Of a stretch of 62,404 nucleotides of DNA, positions 25,932 to 33,974 are shown one piece after another. How positions within the stretch are numbered: position 1 is the first letter of the stretch; each line of letters opens with the position of its first letter. The notes under the pieces are model-generated. The model did no database searches. It was not told the origin of the DNA and saw only the letters and a list, made by a program, of their open reading frames with translations. A program made the position numbers and the translations under genes. The stretch covers positions 1-62,404 of the forward strand of contig NZ_LT699707.1 in assembly GCF_900155395.1 (NCBI RefSeq), written 5' to 3'. The stretch is from Merdibacter massiliensis. Its GTDB lineage: Bacteria; Bacillota_I; Bacilli_A; Erysipelotrichales; Erysipelotrichaceae.

Positions 25932-26467
25932 CCCTTTGGGTCTGTCACCACATAGGAGCTGTGCATCTGCATCAGGTTCGGTTTCAGCCAGAAGCGGGTC
26001 TTGCCGGAACCGGAGCCACCGATCACCAGCACATTTTTGTTTCTGGCGGTCTTGGGGTCCTTGGGGCGGCTGTTCATGGTCAGGCTCTCGGTTTTAGTCA
26101 GAATCACATTGTTCTGGAACACCGGGTCGATGTAGGGTGCGATGTCCTCATGGGTGCCCCAGCGGGCGCTGCCATACTCCATACCGTGCCGGTACTTCTT
26201 GGCGTTCTTGCTTTTGAGATACACGGCCAATCGCAGGCCAGCGCCGCAGCACAGCCCCACCAGCAGGTCCAAAGGGTGCAGGCTGGGCCACCAGCTGGCC
26301 AGCGCCACCGGCAGCGTGGAGAAGAACGAAAGCATTTTTGCCGAAGCGTCCGCACCCACGGCCATCCGCCATCCTTCACCGAAGTTGGTTGCGAACAGCC
26401 CCATCAGGATATAGGGCATATTCAGCAAAAGGAGCTTTTTGATGTCAAGTTGCTTTTTCATCTTCAT
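25932..26467 (-). pseudogene. virD4: virD4/tcpA coupling-protein gene, 5' segment (first piece)
   Basis: About 179 codons from ATG at 26467, overlapping pcfB by 4 nt. Two transmembrane segments (about 12-30 and 45-78) anchor the protein. GSARWGTHEDIAPYID and Walker A GGSGSGKTRF follow, ending VVTDPKG. At the GG of that glycine codon IME-B begins, adding YTWRG and a stop. As it stands the gene yields a membrane-anchored stub with Walker A but no Walker B, so the host ICE should be unable to couple DNA to its secretion channel until both IMEs leave. Confidence 0.92.
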
Positions 26468-26964
26468 CGTTCCAGCTCCTTCCGCTTGTTCCGGTCCACA
26501 ACGGCGTGTTTCACCAGCTCTTTGAACTGGCTCAGCTTTGCCAGCACGGACGGACGCTCTGTTTTCTGCGCCTTTCTGACCTTCTTGCCGGTGTACTCGG
26601 TAAAGGCAGCGGTCAGGGCATCCGCATCGCGGCCTTTGAAAAAGATCAGGTACTTGGGCGGGGAGCTGCTGCGGTCCTTCTTCACCGCATAGTCAACGCC
26701 GTATTTCCGGGCGATCTTTTCAAACTCCTTGATGGAGGGGTCGGTGATCTCGATGTTGGAAACGCCCTGATTCTGGCCGATCAGCTGCTTCACCGTCTGT
26801 TTGCCGTGGGGAATCACGGGGGTATCCCGGCTTTTCTGCTTTTGCAGCTTCTTTTCCTTGCGGTGGGCAAGGTACTTGGTGATGGCGGCCTTAAACAGCC
26901 GCCCGGTAAACTTTGTTCCGCTGACTACCAGCGTCAAAGTCCTGTTTTCCACTTCCTCCTGCAT
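26464..26964 (-). CDS. pcfB: PcfB family protein (DUF3801) of the ICE
   Basis: 166 residues from ATG at 26964. The segments GVSNIEITDPSIKEFEKIAR and KYGVDYAVKKD match PcfB, which in the pCF10 system links relaxosome and coupling protein. The C-terminus is basic. Overlaps virD4 by 4 nt, the standard pcfB-virD4 arrangement. It binds or supports the relaxosome in the cytoplasm. Intact, although its partner gene is split. Confidence 0.85.
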   Translation of the reverse strand: MQEEVENRTLTLVVSGTKFTGRLFKAAITKYLAHRKEKKLQKQKSRDTPVIPHGKQTVKQLIGQNQGVSNIEITDPSIKEFEKIARKYGVDYAVKKDRSSSPPKYLIFFKGRDADALTAAFTEYTGKKVRKAQKTERPSVLAKLSQFKELVKHAVVDRNKRKELER

Positions 26965-27011
26965 AGGTCATCGCCTCCTTTCCACGGATTTTGCAGGGGT
27001 GGCGCTTGATA

Positions 27012-27053
27012 CTAAGGCGGGACCACCAGCCGCCGCAGCAGGTATTTCATCAT
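27012..27053 (-). CDS. Possible 13-residue peptide MMKYLLRRLVVPP
   Basis: ATG at 27053 is 7 nt downstream of a good AAAGGAG in the gap between pcfB and a DUF5720-like gene. The stop is TAG. It may be a real micro-ORF, a coupling peptide or a shortened remnant. Only the ribosome binding site supports it. Confidence 0.3.
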   Translation of the reverse strand: MMKYLLRRLVVPP

Positions 27054-27065
27054 GGCAGGCTCCTT

Positions 27066-27377
27066 TCAACGCAGCTGATCGGAGCGGTCATAGTACAGAT
27101 GTCCCTGGCGCACCTTGGCATGGCTGAGAATCTTGATGTGGCCCTTTTCCTGGTTCTCCAGGCTTTTCTGGTATCCGGCCTCCGTCAGAAACAGGCGGGT
27201 CCGTTCGCCTTTCCAGCCCACCGGCGAATCGTGGGTCAGCACATCGAAGATAATCATGTGCCGGGTGTCCTCGGCAAACCGCTCCAAATCCATGTACTCA
27301 TGGCCGTGGTAGTTCTGCGCCCCGGCCTTGAGCCGCATTTCCTCCATCAGCTGGCCCACGGTCTTACGCTCAGGCAT
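27066..27377 (-). CDS. DUF5720-like small ICE protein, copy 1
   Basis: 103 residues from ATG at 27377, 8 nt after AGGAGG. The core RFAEDTRHMIIFDV...RLFLTEAGYQ...IKILSHAKV is paralogous to the protein at 28963-29238. Found in the early region of Tn1549-like elements between rep and pcfB. Function unknown. Overlaps the next upstream gene by 8 nt. Confidence 0.75.
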   Translation of the reverse strand: MPERKTVGQLMEEMRLKAGAQNYHGHEYMDLERFAEDTRHMIIFDVLTHDSPVGWKGERTRLFLTEAGYQKSLENQEKGHIKILSHAKVRQGHLYYDRSDQLR

Positions 27378-27732
27378 GGCGCGCACCTCCTTTCCCGCGT
27401 CCCTGGCCTTTCACAGTCAGGATACCGTCCAGGGTGGTAGCGGTGATCCGCAGGCGCTCAGCGGTGGCGATGTCATTCTTCACGGTCTCGTCGATGCCGT
27501 GGCCGCAGACCACCAGCACATGGGACCGGCGCAGATAGTCTCGCGCCATATCCAGCCCGTCCTTGTGTTCCTGGGGAATCTCGTCCTTGAGGAAGGTGGA
27601 CAAGAACAGAACCGGGCAGATGGGCGAATACCCGGCGTCGTACACCTGGCGGCAGTAGGTGGCAGCGTTCTCGGCGTTCTCATACTGGTTGTTGCTCCAG
27701 GGAGCCGTAATGTAGGCAAGAGGTCGTTTCAT
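27370..27732 (-). CDS. DUF4406-like (nucleoside deoxyribosyltransferase-fold) ICE protein
   Basis: 120 residues from ATG at 27732. MKRPLAYITAPWSNNQYENA, then GYSPICPVLFLSTFL and LVVCGHGIDETVKNDI. This Rossmann-like pattern resembles the DUF4406/YtoQ group related to nucleoside 2-deoxyribosyltransferases. Enzymatic activity is unproven. Part of the leading-region operon of the ICE. Confidence 0.7.
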   Translation of the reverse strand: MKRPLAYITAPWSNNQYENAENAATYCRQVYDAGYSPICPVLFLSTFLKDEIPQEHKDGLDMARDYLRRSHVLVVCGHGIDETVKNDIATAERLRITATTLDGILTVKGQGRGKGGARHA

Positions 27733-27763
27733 GGCAAAATCCTTTCTCCCGGTATTGCCGGGC

Positions 27764-27791
27764 AACAGAAAAGCGGCTGTTTACCAGCCGC
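27764..27791 (-). terminator. Terminator overlapping the end of the rep-like gene
   Basis: GCGGCTG (27773-27779) pairs with CAGCCGC (27785-27791), followed on the minus strand by TTTTCTGTT. The right arm lies in the last codons of the upstream gene. Confidence 0.65.
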
Positions 27792-28674
27792 CTGTGTTCA
27801 TATCGTGATTGACTTGTACGGTGTAGTGATTGCTGATCGTGGTGGGCGCGTTGAACAGCACTGCAAGCAAATACTGTTTCATATTGCGGACCTCCGTGGT
27901 GTTTTTCTGCATACCGTCCATGACAAATCGGATATGCTCGCTATCCAGCTTCAAGAACCGGGAGCGCACGACTTCATGGGGAAAGTCGCTGCCAGCGATC
28001 CGAGTGGTTTTACGTTTGGCACAAACGGTCTCCACCATCAGCTCCACAATCTCGTCCAGGTCCTCACGGTAGGTCGAAAACTCTCTGCACAGATAGTCAT
28101 ACTCGATGTTCTCCAGAATCAATTCCCGATAATTTTCTATCTCTGAGACAGACATCGCATCCCTTCCTTTCCGTTCCGGCAGCTGTGCTGCCGCTGTTTC
28201 CCGGAAGGGAATGGAATCGGTACTTGCTCCATGAGTATTTTGTTTTTGAGTATTTGGTTTCTCTATATTTAATTCTGCGGGCTTTTCCGTATCCGGTTTA
28301 TCCAGATACGGGTTTTCCGTATCTGGTGAAGCCGTATCTGGTACAGCCGTATCCGGCCTTGGCGTTTCTGGCTGCCTGGGCTGGGGTTTCTCATAAATCA
28401 CATACTCGGTGTCGCTGATCCGGCCTTGTTGGTCCCGCAGCTGGTTCCGCACGATGTAACCGGCGGTTTCCAACTCCCGCAGCGCACTGCCGATGGCATC
28501 AACGCCCTCCTTGCAGATTTTCGCAAGTCCACGGGTAGTATAGTTCCAGTCATCAGGCAGGGATAACATCATGGAAAGAAGCCCCTTTGCCTTGAGGGAT
28601 AGTTCGTGGTTCCGCAGGTGATGATTGCTCATCACGGTATAATCTTTGGTCCGTTCAATGCGAAAAACGGCCAT
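27781..28674 (-). CDS. Replication-initiator-like protein with winged HTH (ICE)
   Basis: 297 residues from ATG at 28674 behind AAAGGAG. The N-terminal winged helix (about 1-90; YTVMSNHHLRNHELSLKAKG, LSLPDDWNYTTRGLAKICKE) resembles RepA-N/DnaD-type initiator domains found after parAB in Tn1549-like elements. A low-complexity linker follows, with PDTA/PDTE repeats (about 120-150). The conserved C-terminal domain has MVETVCAKRKTTRIAGSDFP. It may start replication of the excised ICE circle. The name is by family resemblance. Confidence 0.75.
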   Translation of the reverse strand: MAVFRIERTKDYTVMSNHHLRNHELSLKAKGLLSMMLSLPDDWNYTTRGLAKICKEGVDAIGSALRELETAGYIVRNQLRDQQGRISDTEYVIYEKPQPRQPETPRPDTAVPDTASPDTENPYLDKPDTEKPAELNIEKPNTQKQNTHGASTDSIPFRETAAAQLPERKGRDAMSVSEIENYRELILENIEYDYLCREFSTYREDLDEIVELMVETVCAKRKTTRIAGSDFPHEVVRSRFLKLDSEHIRFVMDGMQKNTTEVRNMKQYLLAVLFNAPTTISNHYTVQVNHDMNTGGW

Positions 28675-28703
28675 TGACTTCACTCCTTTCTAATTTTAGG
28701 GCA

Positions 28704-28742
28704 TGAAAAAAGCCACAATCCTTCGTGAAAAAGACTGTGGCT
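28704..28742 (-). terminator. Terminator between small ICE gene and rep-like gene
   Basis: AGCCACA (28711-28717) pairs with TGTGGCT (28736-28742), followed on the minus strand by TTTTTTC. Confidence 0.7.
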
Positions 28743-28743
28743 T

Positions 28744-28929
28744 TCAGCTGTTTTTGTTGTTCTGCCAGGGCCGGTAAGGACGCTTGTACTTCGGCGGATG
28801 ACTGAACATCGGCTCATGCTCCGAAAACGGGAGGGTCTGCAAAACCCGGTCAATGTCGGTGGATTCCATATCATACTGGGACTGGCAACTTTCCCGGATG
28901 GCATCTTTGATGCTCTGGACAGTACACAT
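28744..28929 (-). CDS. Small ICE protein of unknown function
   Basis: 61 residues from ATG at 28929, 6 nt after AAGGA. MCTVQSIKDAIRESCQSQYD, then DRVLQTLPFSEHEP and a basic, aromatic tail. Conserved-looking in position between parB-linked genes and rep. No family assigned. Confidence 0.6.
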   Translation of the reverse strand: MCTVQSIKDAIRESCQSQYDMESTDIDRVLQTLPFSEHEPMFSHPPKYKRPYRPWQNNKNS

Positions 28930-28962
28930 ATTCATTCCTTTCCTTTCGTAGTGATAATGAGT

Positions 28963-29238
28963 TTACGGGTGGCGGCGGCGCTTGTCCGGTTTGAAGTCGA
29001 GCACATGGCCCTCGATCACACGGGCATACCGCTTGATTTTGATTTCCCGACGCTTCTGGCTTACGAGGGCGGCCTGATACCCGTCCTCCGTAAGAAACAG
29101 CCGCATATCATCGCCGGGGCAGCCGTAGGAACAAGGGCGCTGAACGGAAAACTCGATCATCCAGCGGGTGCTGTCCTGAAAACGCTCTACGGCCAAGATA
29201 TTGTGTCCTTTCAGCTCACGGGCTGAAATATCCCTCAT
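28963..29238 (-). CDS. DUF5720-like small ICE protein, copy 2
   Basis: 91 residues. MRDISARELKGHNILAVERF, then RWMIEFSV, MRLFLTEDGYQ and KIKRYARVIEGH. It aligns along its length with the protein at 27066-27377, so the ICE carries a diverged tandem pair. It follows parB by 12 bp. Function unknown. Confidence 0.75.
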   Translation of the reverse strand: MRDISARELKGHNILAVERFQDSTRWMIEFSVQRPCSYGCPGDDMRLFLTEDGYQAALVSQKRREIKIKRYARVIEGHVLDFKPDKRRRHP

Positions 29239-29250
29239 AGGCGGCTCCTT

Positions 29251-30177
29251 TCATCGTTCCTGGTCTCTCTGGCGCTTCTTCTGCCACGCCTCCAGCAGTT
29301 TGATAATGGTTTCCTGCATCCGCTGGGGCGTATAGCTTTTGGGGAAATACTTCCGCAGGGTGTCGGAGGTGAAAGTCACTTTGTCGAGATCACTTTTCTT
29401 TTCCTCACCCATGATGACGCGCATCATATCGAGGGTCAGATGTCCCTCCTGGCTGTATTTCTTGAGTCGCTGAGCCTGGGAGAGAGAGGGGGTAGCCTGT
29501 TCGCTGTCCATCGCGTCCAGCAAATCCCGCTGTTCTTCTTTTTTGAGAAAGGACAGCTCATAAGCCGGATTGAGGGCGATTTTCTTTTCATCGACCATAT
29601 CCAGCAGTTCGGGAATCAGCTCCGTCAGGCGGATATAGCGCTGCACCTGGTTCCTACTCGAACCAGCCTGCTGCGCCAACAATTCATCTGCACGCAACTT
29701 CGTCCCAAGTTGGGACGAAGTTAAGTCCCCCCGTGCGCCTTGGTGTTTCATAGCCTCCAGCTTCATCTTGTAAGCAAAGGCCCTTTCGCTGGGGAGCAGG
29801 CTTTCACGTTGTAAGTTGCTGTCCACCATGATGATAGTGGCAGCATCATCGTCCAGGTCTCGGACAATGACAGGCATGGTTTCTTTCTCGGCCAGCTCAC
29901 TGGCCCGGTGCCGCCTGTGACCGGCAACCAGCTCATAGCCGCCCTCCGGGTCCGGGCGGGCGATCGCCGGAACCAGAACACCATACTGCCGAACGCTGTC
30001 GGCGGTCTCCATCATGGCCTCGTCATCCTTGACTTTGAAGGGATGCCCCTTAAATGGGTGCAGCTCAGACAGCGGAATTTCCTGTATCTTCTCCAGCTTG
30101 GCATCCTGGCGGCTTTCCTCGGTGGAAAACAAATCATCGTATGGAGCCAGCTCTACTTTTTTCGCGCTGCTTTTCAA
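29251..30177 (-). CDS. parB: ParB/Spo0J family partition protein (ICE)
   Basis: 308 residues with TTG start at 30177 behind GAGGTGA. The ParB N-terminal domain has LVPAIARPDPEGGYELVAGH and the CTPase/clamp box GHRRHRASELA. Then come MVDSNLQRESLLPSERAFA and an HTH (LAQQAGSSRNQVQRYIRL). It loads on centromere-like sites and works with ParA to keep the element inherited during any replicative circular phase. Overlaps parA by 44 nt. Confidence 0.9.
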   Translation of the reverse strand: MKSSAKKVELAPYDDLFSTEESRQDAKLEKIQEIPLSELHPFKGHPFKVKDDEAMMETADSVRQYGVLVPAIARPDPEGGYELVAGHRRHRASELAEKETMPVIVRDLDDDAATIIMVDSNLQRESLLPSERAFAYKMKLEAMKHQGARGDLTSSQLGTKLRADELLAQQAGSSRNQVQRYIRLTELIPELLDMVDEKKIALNPAYELSFLKKEEQRDLLDAMDSEQATPSLSQAQRLKKYSQEGHLTLDMMRVIMGEEKKSDLDKVTFTSDTLRKYFPKSYTPQRMQETIIKLLEAWQKKRQRDQER

Positions 30178-30955
30178 GTTTTATCACCTCCTTGGTCAGA
30201 TTCTTATAGCCCTCGGCCACCTTGCCATTAGGGTCATGGGCAAAAATGCTTTTGCCCTCGGCGCTGATCTCCTTTGCCCGGACAGAATGGGGAATCTCGG
30301 TGCCGAACACCTTGATTTTGCTGCCATAGGTCTCCCGCAGCAGGGCGGCAATCTCCTTGGCGAAGTTGGTGCGGTTGTCCACCATCGTCAGCAATATGCC
30401 GTCGATCTGGAGCTTGGGGTTGATCTGCCGCTTCACCTTGTTTACGGTCTGGAGCAGCTGTTCCAGGCCCTTGGCGGGCAGGTACTCCGCCTGAACGGGG
30501 ATTATGACCCTGTTGGCGGCGGCCAGGGCGTTGACCGTGAGCATACCCAGGGATGGCTGGCAGTCAATCAGGATATGGGAATACTGTCCCTTGAGCGTGT
30601 CCAGATACTGCCGCAGGATGGTCTCTCGGCTCATGGCGTTCACCAGGGAGACCTCCATGCCGGAGAGCTGGATGTCTGCGGGCATCAGGTCAACGCCCTC
30701 CGGGTGGTGCAGGATACCCTCGCCGGGGCGCAGCGGCTCGTCCATCAGGATACGGCCCATCGCGTCGGACAGGGTAAAGGGCAGCTTGTCCGGCTGGGGG
30801 TGGCCCAGGCTGATGGTCAGGCTGCCTTGCGGGTCCCCGTCGATCAGCAGCACTTTCTTTCCGGCCTGCGCCAGCCCAATCCCCAGGTTCGCGCAGGTGG
30901 TTGTCTTGCCAACGCCGCCTTTCTGGTTGGCGATGGCGATGATTTGCGTGTTCAA
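30134..30955 (-). CDS. parA: ParA family partition ATPase (ICE)
   Basis: 273 residues, start taken as TTG at 30955 (GAGGTGA 6 nt upstream), giving (M)NTQIIAIANQKGGVGKTTTC. The longer ATG-started frame has no ribosome binding site. Deviant Walker A KGGVGKTT, Walker A' DGDPQGSLT and Walker B ILIDCQPSLG. First gene of the ICE leading operon, nearest to the chromosome junction at rpsI. Confidence 0.9.
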   Translation of the reverse strand: MNTQIIAIANQKGGVGKTTTCANLGIGLAQAGKKVLLIDGDPQGSLTISLGHPQPDKLPFTLSDAMGRILMDEPLRPGEGILHHPEGVDLMPADIQLSGMEVSLVNAMSRETILRQYLDTLKGQYSHILIDCQPSLGMLTVNALAAANRVIIPVQAEYLPAKGLEQLLQTVNKVKRQINPKLQIDGILLTMVDNRTNFAKEIAALLRETYGSKIKVFGTEIPHSVRAKEISAEGKSIFAHDPNGKVAEGYKNLTKEVIKLEKQREKSRAGSIR

Positions 30956-31137
30956 TGACTTCACCTCATTTCTGAATTGTTCTATGGCTTCTGGAAATAG
31001 AAAAAGCCGCCACTTCAAAAATTGAAAGTGACGGCCTTTTCTTATCCCGGAATGAAATTCCCCGGAAACGCAAAAAGCGCCCAGTAGAAAATACTGAGCG
31101 CTTGGCGATTAGATTTATTCTCTTTTGTTCAAATTAG

Positions 31138-31334
31138 GTCAAATTCAGACAAACCGTTTTCACGAAAAAGGTCTCTTGGAGATGTATAAATAAACATCCC
31201 CTTGGCATCCCAAAATCGCGTCTCGGTTGTCCTATTTTTTAACCCATAAGCCCTCTTTTTGGGGTGGTTGTCCACCATTTAACCCATAGAAAACGGGTTA
31301 AAAGAGGCTTCGTTCTGTCAAATTGCGTCAAACC
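31138..31334. repeat. Imperfect 18-bp direct repeat near the ICE end
   Basis: GTCAAATTCAGACAAACC (31138-31155) and GTCAAATTGCGTCAAACC (31317-31334) agree at 15 of 18 positions, 179 bp apart. Candidate integrase arm-type sites. Confidence 0.5.
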
Positions 31335-31343
31335 ATTTGAAAA

Positions 31344-31380
31344 GGAAAAACCCCGGAAACCGCGTAGTTCCGGGGTTTTT
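31344..31380 (-). terminator. Strong terminator after rpsI
   Basis: CCCCGGAA (31351-31358) pairs with TTCCGGGG (31368-31375), flanked by A5 and T5 on both sides, so it can work in both directions. It ends the rplM-rpsI transcript. Whether it belongs to the chromosome or the ICE end is unclear. Confidence 0.8.
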
Positions 31381-31398
31381 GACCACTTTTGATAAAGT

Positions 31399-31803
31399 TT
31401 AGCGCTTGCTGAACTGCGGAGCGCGACGGGCAGCCTTGAGGCCATATTTCTTACGTTCTTTAGCACGAGGGTCACGTGTTACGAATCCAGCTGCTTTTAA
31501 TGCAGGACGATAGTCAGCACTTGCTTCCATCAAAGCACGTGTGATACCATGGCGCATTGCACCAGCCTGACCTGTGTAACCACCACCATAGACATTGATT
31601 TTGATATCAAATTGATCTAATGTTTCTGTCAATTCTAACGGTGAACGAACGACCATACGCAATGTTTCCAATGGTAAGTATTCTTCCAGCGTTTTTCCAT
31701 TTACAACGATGCTTCCTTTTCCAGGAGTCATGAAGACACGAGCAACGGATGTCTTACGACGGCCTGTGCCAAGGTAAGTTACAGTATTCTTTTTAGTTGC
31801 CAT
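31399..31803 (-). CDS. rpsI: 30S ribosomal protein S9 (uS9)
   Basis: 134 residues, full length. [19 protein letters not shown] at the N-terminus, the [15 protein letters not shown] core and the C-terminal tail RRAPQFSKR, whose last Arg touches P-site tRNA. It follows rplM by 11 bp. The ICE lies immediately beyond its stop codon, and the coding region is intact. Ribosomal-protein gene 3' ends, rpsI among them, are known integration targets of conjugative elements, because the attachment site can restore the end of the gene. Confidence 0.97.
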   Translation of the reverse strand: MATKKNTVTYLGTGRRKTSVARVFMTPGKGSIVVNGKTLEEYLPLETLRMVVRSPLELTETLDQFDIKINVYGGGYTGQAGAMRHGITRALMEASADYRPALKAAGFVTRDPRAKERKKYGLKAARRAPQFSKR

Positions 31804-31814
31804 CTCTTATCCTC

Positions 31815-32252
31815 CTATCCTTTGATAACCAGTTCTACTGGTTTCTGAGCTGCATGTGGATGTTCAGCACCTTTATAAACAAATAAATGTTTACGCTGTA
31901 CATCACCTAATTTTGTATGCGGAAGCATACCTTGGATTGCACGTTCTACCCATTCCACTGTGTATTTTTCTTTCATTACACGAGCACTACGAACACGAAG
32001 TCCTCCTGCATATCCAGAGTGGTTGTAGTATTTCTCTGTATCCAATTTGTTTCCAGTCATTTCGATCTTGTCCGCATTGATTACGATTACATAATCACCG
32101 CAGTCTACGTTTGGTGTATAAGTAGGTTTATGTTTACCTCTTAATACAGTAGCTACTTCTGTAGCCAGACGACCTAAAGTCTTACCTGCACCATCCACGA
32201 TATACCATGTACGTGTTACTTCAGCAGGTTTCGTCATAGTTGTTTGACGCAT
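31815..32252 (-). CDS. rplM: 50S ribosomal protein L13 (uL13)
   Basis: 145 residues. WYIVDGAGKTLGRLATEVA, VDCGDYVIVINADKIEMTGN and GMLPHTKLGDVQRKHLFVY are family signatures. An early-assembly large-subunit protein. Start ATG at 32252 behind AAGGAGG. First gene of the rplM-rpsI operon, with a promoter at 32326-32354 and a structured leader that may allow feedback control. Confidence 0.97.
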   Translation of the reverse strand: MRQTTMTKPAEVTRTWYIVDGAGKTLGRLATEVATVLRGKHKPTYTPNVDCGDYVIVINADKIEMTGNKLDTEKYYNHSGYAGGLRVRSARVMKEKYTVEWVERAIQGMLPHTKLGDVQRKHLFVYKGAEHPHAAQKPVELVIKG

Positions 32253-32354
32253 TACCTATTCCTCCTTGTGTTTGAGATTGTACCGGGTCTCAATAAAAGA
32301 GAGTTACGCCATTACGGCAGATATTATTTTATCTTTCTAATTCAAAAAAGTCAA
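32253..32354 (-). promoter_or_regulatory. rplM-rpsI promoter and L13-type leader
   Basis: TTGACT (32354-32349), a 17-nt spacer, TAAAAT (32331-32326). The roughly 70-nt leader contains GCCGTAATGGC and GAGA...TCTC hairpins before the ribosome binding site, the place where Bacillota have the L13 autoregulatory leader. Assignment to that RNA family needs a covariance-model search. Confidence 0.6.
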
Positions 32355-32402
32355 TGTTTATCGTATATTTTTCATTGTTTTTATCGTATATTTTTCAATG
32401 TT
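32355..32402. repeat. Tandem duplication at the end of the PHP-phosphatase gene
   Basis: The unit ATCGTATATTTTTCAWTGT occurs twice, about 23 bp apart, one copy covering the stop codon of the gene at 32381-33223. It looks like a simple local duplication. Confidence 0.6.
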
Positions 32403-33223
32403 TTTGCATTCTTTATCGCTTGAAAATCCACCAGCGGCAACGTATCCGTGATTTGAATCCCTAACTGATGTAAAAATTGCAGTCCTTCATTTCGGAAGCC
32501 ATCATCCATCAATGCACGCGGATCATGTGTATCTACTCCAATGATGGCAGTATTTCCTACTTCTGCAGCTACCTCCCAAAATGCATGATGAGGATAAGCC
32601 TCCTGATGCATGGATTGGTTGTATGCTGCTCCTGCAAGGTTATATTCCAATGGGATATGATAAGCTTTAGCACATTCACAGATAGCGTAATATGCTTTTT
32701 TCACTTCCGTATCCACCTCTTTGAATCCGCGCATAAATAACTCCGGATGGCAAAAATATGAATACATTCCTGTCTTCATTGCTGTAATGGCATCCTCCAC
32801 GTATAATTTCAAAGATGCATGATCACGAATGCCGCCAAAATAAATACAATCACCTGTTGCTTTGTTTTCATCGCTTCGATAAAAATGATGGCCAAAGATA
32901 ATATAATCAATTTTTTTCTCAACCAAAAAATCAAGCAGCCATTCTAAATACTCAGGAAAAAACTCACATTCAAAACCAATTTTGATTTCAATCTGATCTT
33001 TGTATTTTTCTCTTAATGCAGCAATACTGTTTATATAACCCTGCGCTTGTGATACTTTCATACGTGTGTGAGAAGTAAACTCTTTTTTATAATTCCATGG
33101 GGTATGATCTGAAAAACCCAATACTTCATAATGATTTTGAATAGCAGCTAAAACGTATTCTTCATCATTTCCACATGCGTGCATGCATCGTTTCGTATGT
33201 GTATGATAATTTGTCTTTCTCAT
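32381..33223 (-). CDS. PHP-domain phosphoesterase, histidinol-phosphatase-like
   Basis: 280 residues from ATG at 33223 (MRKTNYHTHTKRCMHACGND). PHP metal motifs: NYHTHTKRC, LGFSDHTPW, GFECEFFPEY, FGHHFYR, FCHPELF and GVDTHDPRAL. It resembles HisJ/HisK histidinol-phosphate phosphatases, but no other his genes are near, so its substrate is uncertain. The truA stop lies just upstream, and the ATG at 33223 is 4 nt beyond it. Confidence 0.8.
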   Translation of the reverse strand: MRKTNYHTHTKRCMHACGNDEEYVLAAIQNHYEVLGFSDHTPWNYKKEFTSHTRMKVSQAQGYINSIAALREKYKDQIEIKIGFECEFFPEYLEWLLDFLVEKKIDYIIFGHHFYRSDENKATGDCIYFGGIRDHASLKLYVEDAITAMKTGMYSYFCHPELFMRGFKEVDTEVKKAYYAICECAKAYHIPLEYNLAGAAYNQSMHQEAYPHHAFWEVAAEVGNTAIIGVDTHDPRALMDDGFRNEGLQFLHQLGIQITDTLPLVDFQAIKNAKTLKNIR

Positions 33224-33227
33224 TGTT

Positions 33228-33974
33228 TTACTCCTCACTTTCTTTATACCAGACTTTTACTAAATATAAGCCGCTTGCCGGCGCTTTATAACGACAGGCA
33301 TGCTTATCTTTTGCTTTCAGTATCCATTCGACATCTTTTTCATCTAGACGGCCTCTTCCTGCCTCTATTAAAGTTCCAACGATCATACGAACCATATAAC
33401 GCAAGAAACTATTCCCTTCCAAACAAAAACGTACTCCGTTGTCTTCTTTCAGCACATCACACTTATACAATGTGCGAATTCGTGATTTACGCGGATCGAT
33501 CCGGCTGGAAGTAAAACTGGTAAAATCATGGGTGCCGATCAATTTATCTGCACAGCGCTGCATTCGATCTATATCTAATTGACCGTGATACAGTGCATAA
33601 TAACGATGGTAAAAAGGATTCAGATCATCATAACTGACACGATACTCATATCGTTTTCGAATCGCATCAAAACGTGCATGAAAGTGTTCATTTACTTCCT
33701 TGGCTGCCAGTACACGAATATCTAAGGGCAACAAGGCATTCATCGCCCGTATCCAATGTTCTTCACCCATACAAATATCACTGTCAAAATGAATCACCTG
33801 GGCCAATGCATGGACCCCGCCATCTGTTCGTCCGCTTGCGGTTATCTCCACAGGGTGATGATGCAATCGTGCCAATGCCTCCATGACAACTGTCTCGATC
33901 CCTAATGCATTGATCTGCCGCTGCCATCCTGCATAATTGCTGCCATCATAACTCAATGTCATCTTTATGCGCAT
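33228..33974 (-). CDS. truA: tRNA pseudouridine(38-40) synthase TruA
   Basis: 248 residues. LSYDGSNYAGWQRQ at the N-terminus, catalytic Asp51 in ASGRTDGGVHA, and FLRYMVRMIVGTL near the C-terminus. Modifies the tRNA anticodon arm. Overlaps the ecfT stop by 10 nt, in the usual Bacillota order ecfA1-ecfA2-ecfT-truA. Confidence 0.95.
   Translation of the reverse strand: MRIKMTLSYDGSNYAGWQRQINALGIETVVMEALARLHHHPVEITASGRTDGGVHALAQVIHFDSDICMGEEHWIRAMNALLPLDIRVLAAKEVNEHFHARFDAIRKRYEYRVSYDDLNPFYHRYYALYHGQLDIDRMQRCADKLIGTHDFTSFTSSRIDPRKSRIRTLYKCDVLKEDNGVRFCLEGNSFLRYMVRMIVGTLIEAGRGRLDEKDVEWILKAKDKHACRYKAPASGLYLVKVWYKESEE

Larger units (their letters stand above)
13623..25933 (-). mobile_element. IME-B: Tn4451-like integrative mobilizable element with an unusual RM-type operon
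   Basis: About 12.3 kb inserted in virD4 between CCA AAG GG (25939-25932) and GG-C ACC (13624-13619). Order along the minus strand: TnpX, TnpV, four small accessory genes, HTH-methyltransferase, LAGLIDADG-like protein, PD-(D/E)XK nuclease, DUF3847, oriT, MobL, CHC2 primase, VapE ATPase, TnpW. It has the same orientation and architecture as IME-A and the same GG crossover, but its proteins are diverged and its replication genes differ. It is an independent insertion, not a duplication. Confidence 0.85.
30956..31398. other. Non-coding right end of the ICE next to rpsI
   Basis: 443 bp without a gene. It holds a hairpin GCCGCCACTT...AAAGTGACGGC just upstream of parA (31006-31036, possible attenuator), a second inverted repeat AAGCGCCCAGTA...TACTGAGCGCTT (31076-31103), TTTAACCCATA repeated at 31238 and 31278, and TTAACCC...GGGTTAA (31279-31298). 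Repeats of this kind fit integrase arm sites at an element end. The exact attachment core cannot be fixed because the other ICE end is outside the window. Confidence 0.55.

Noticed and set aside
30014-30958. 314-aa open frame on the plus strand
   Set aside because: Antisense shadow of parA/parB in GC-rich DNA.
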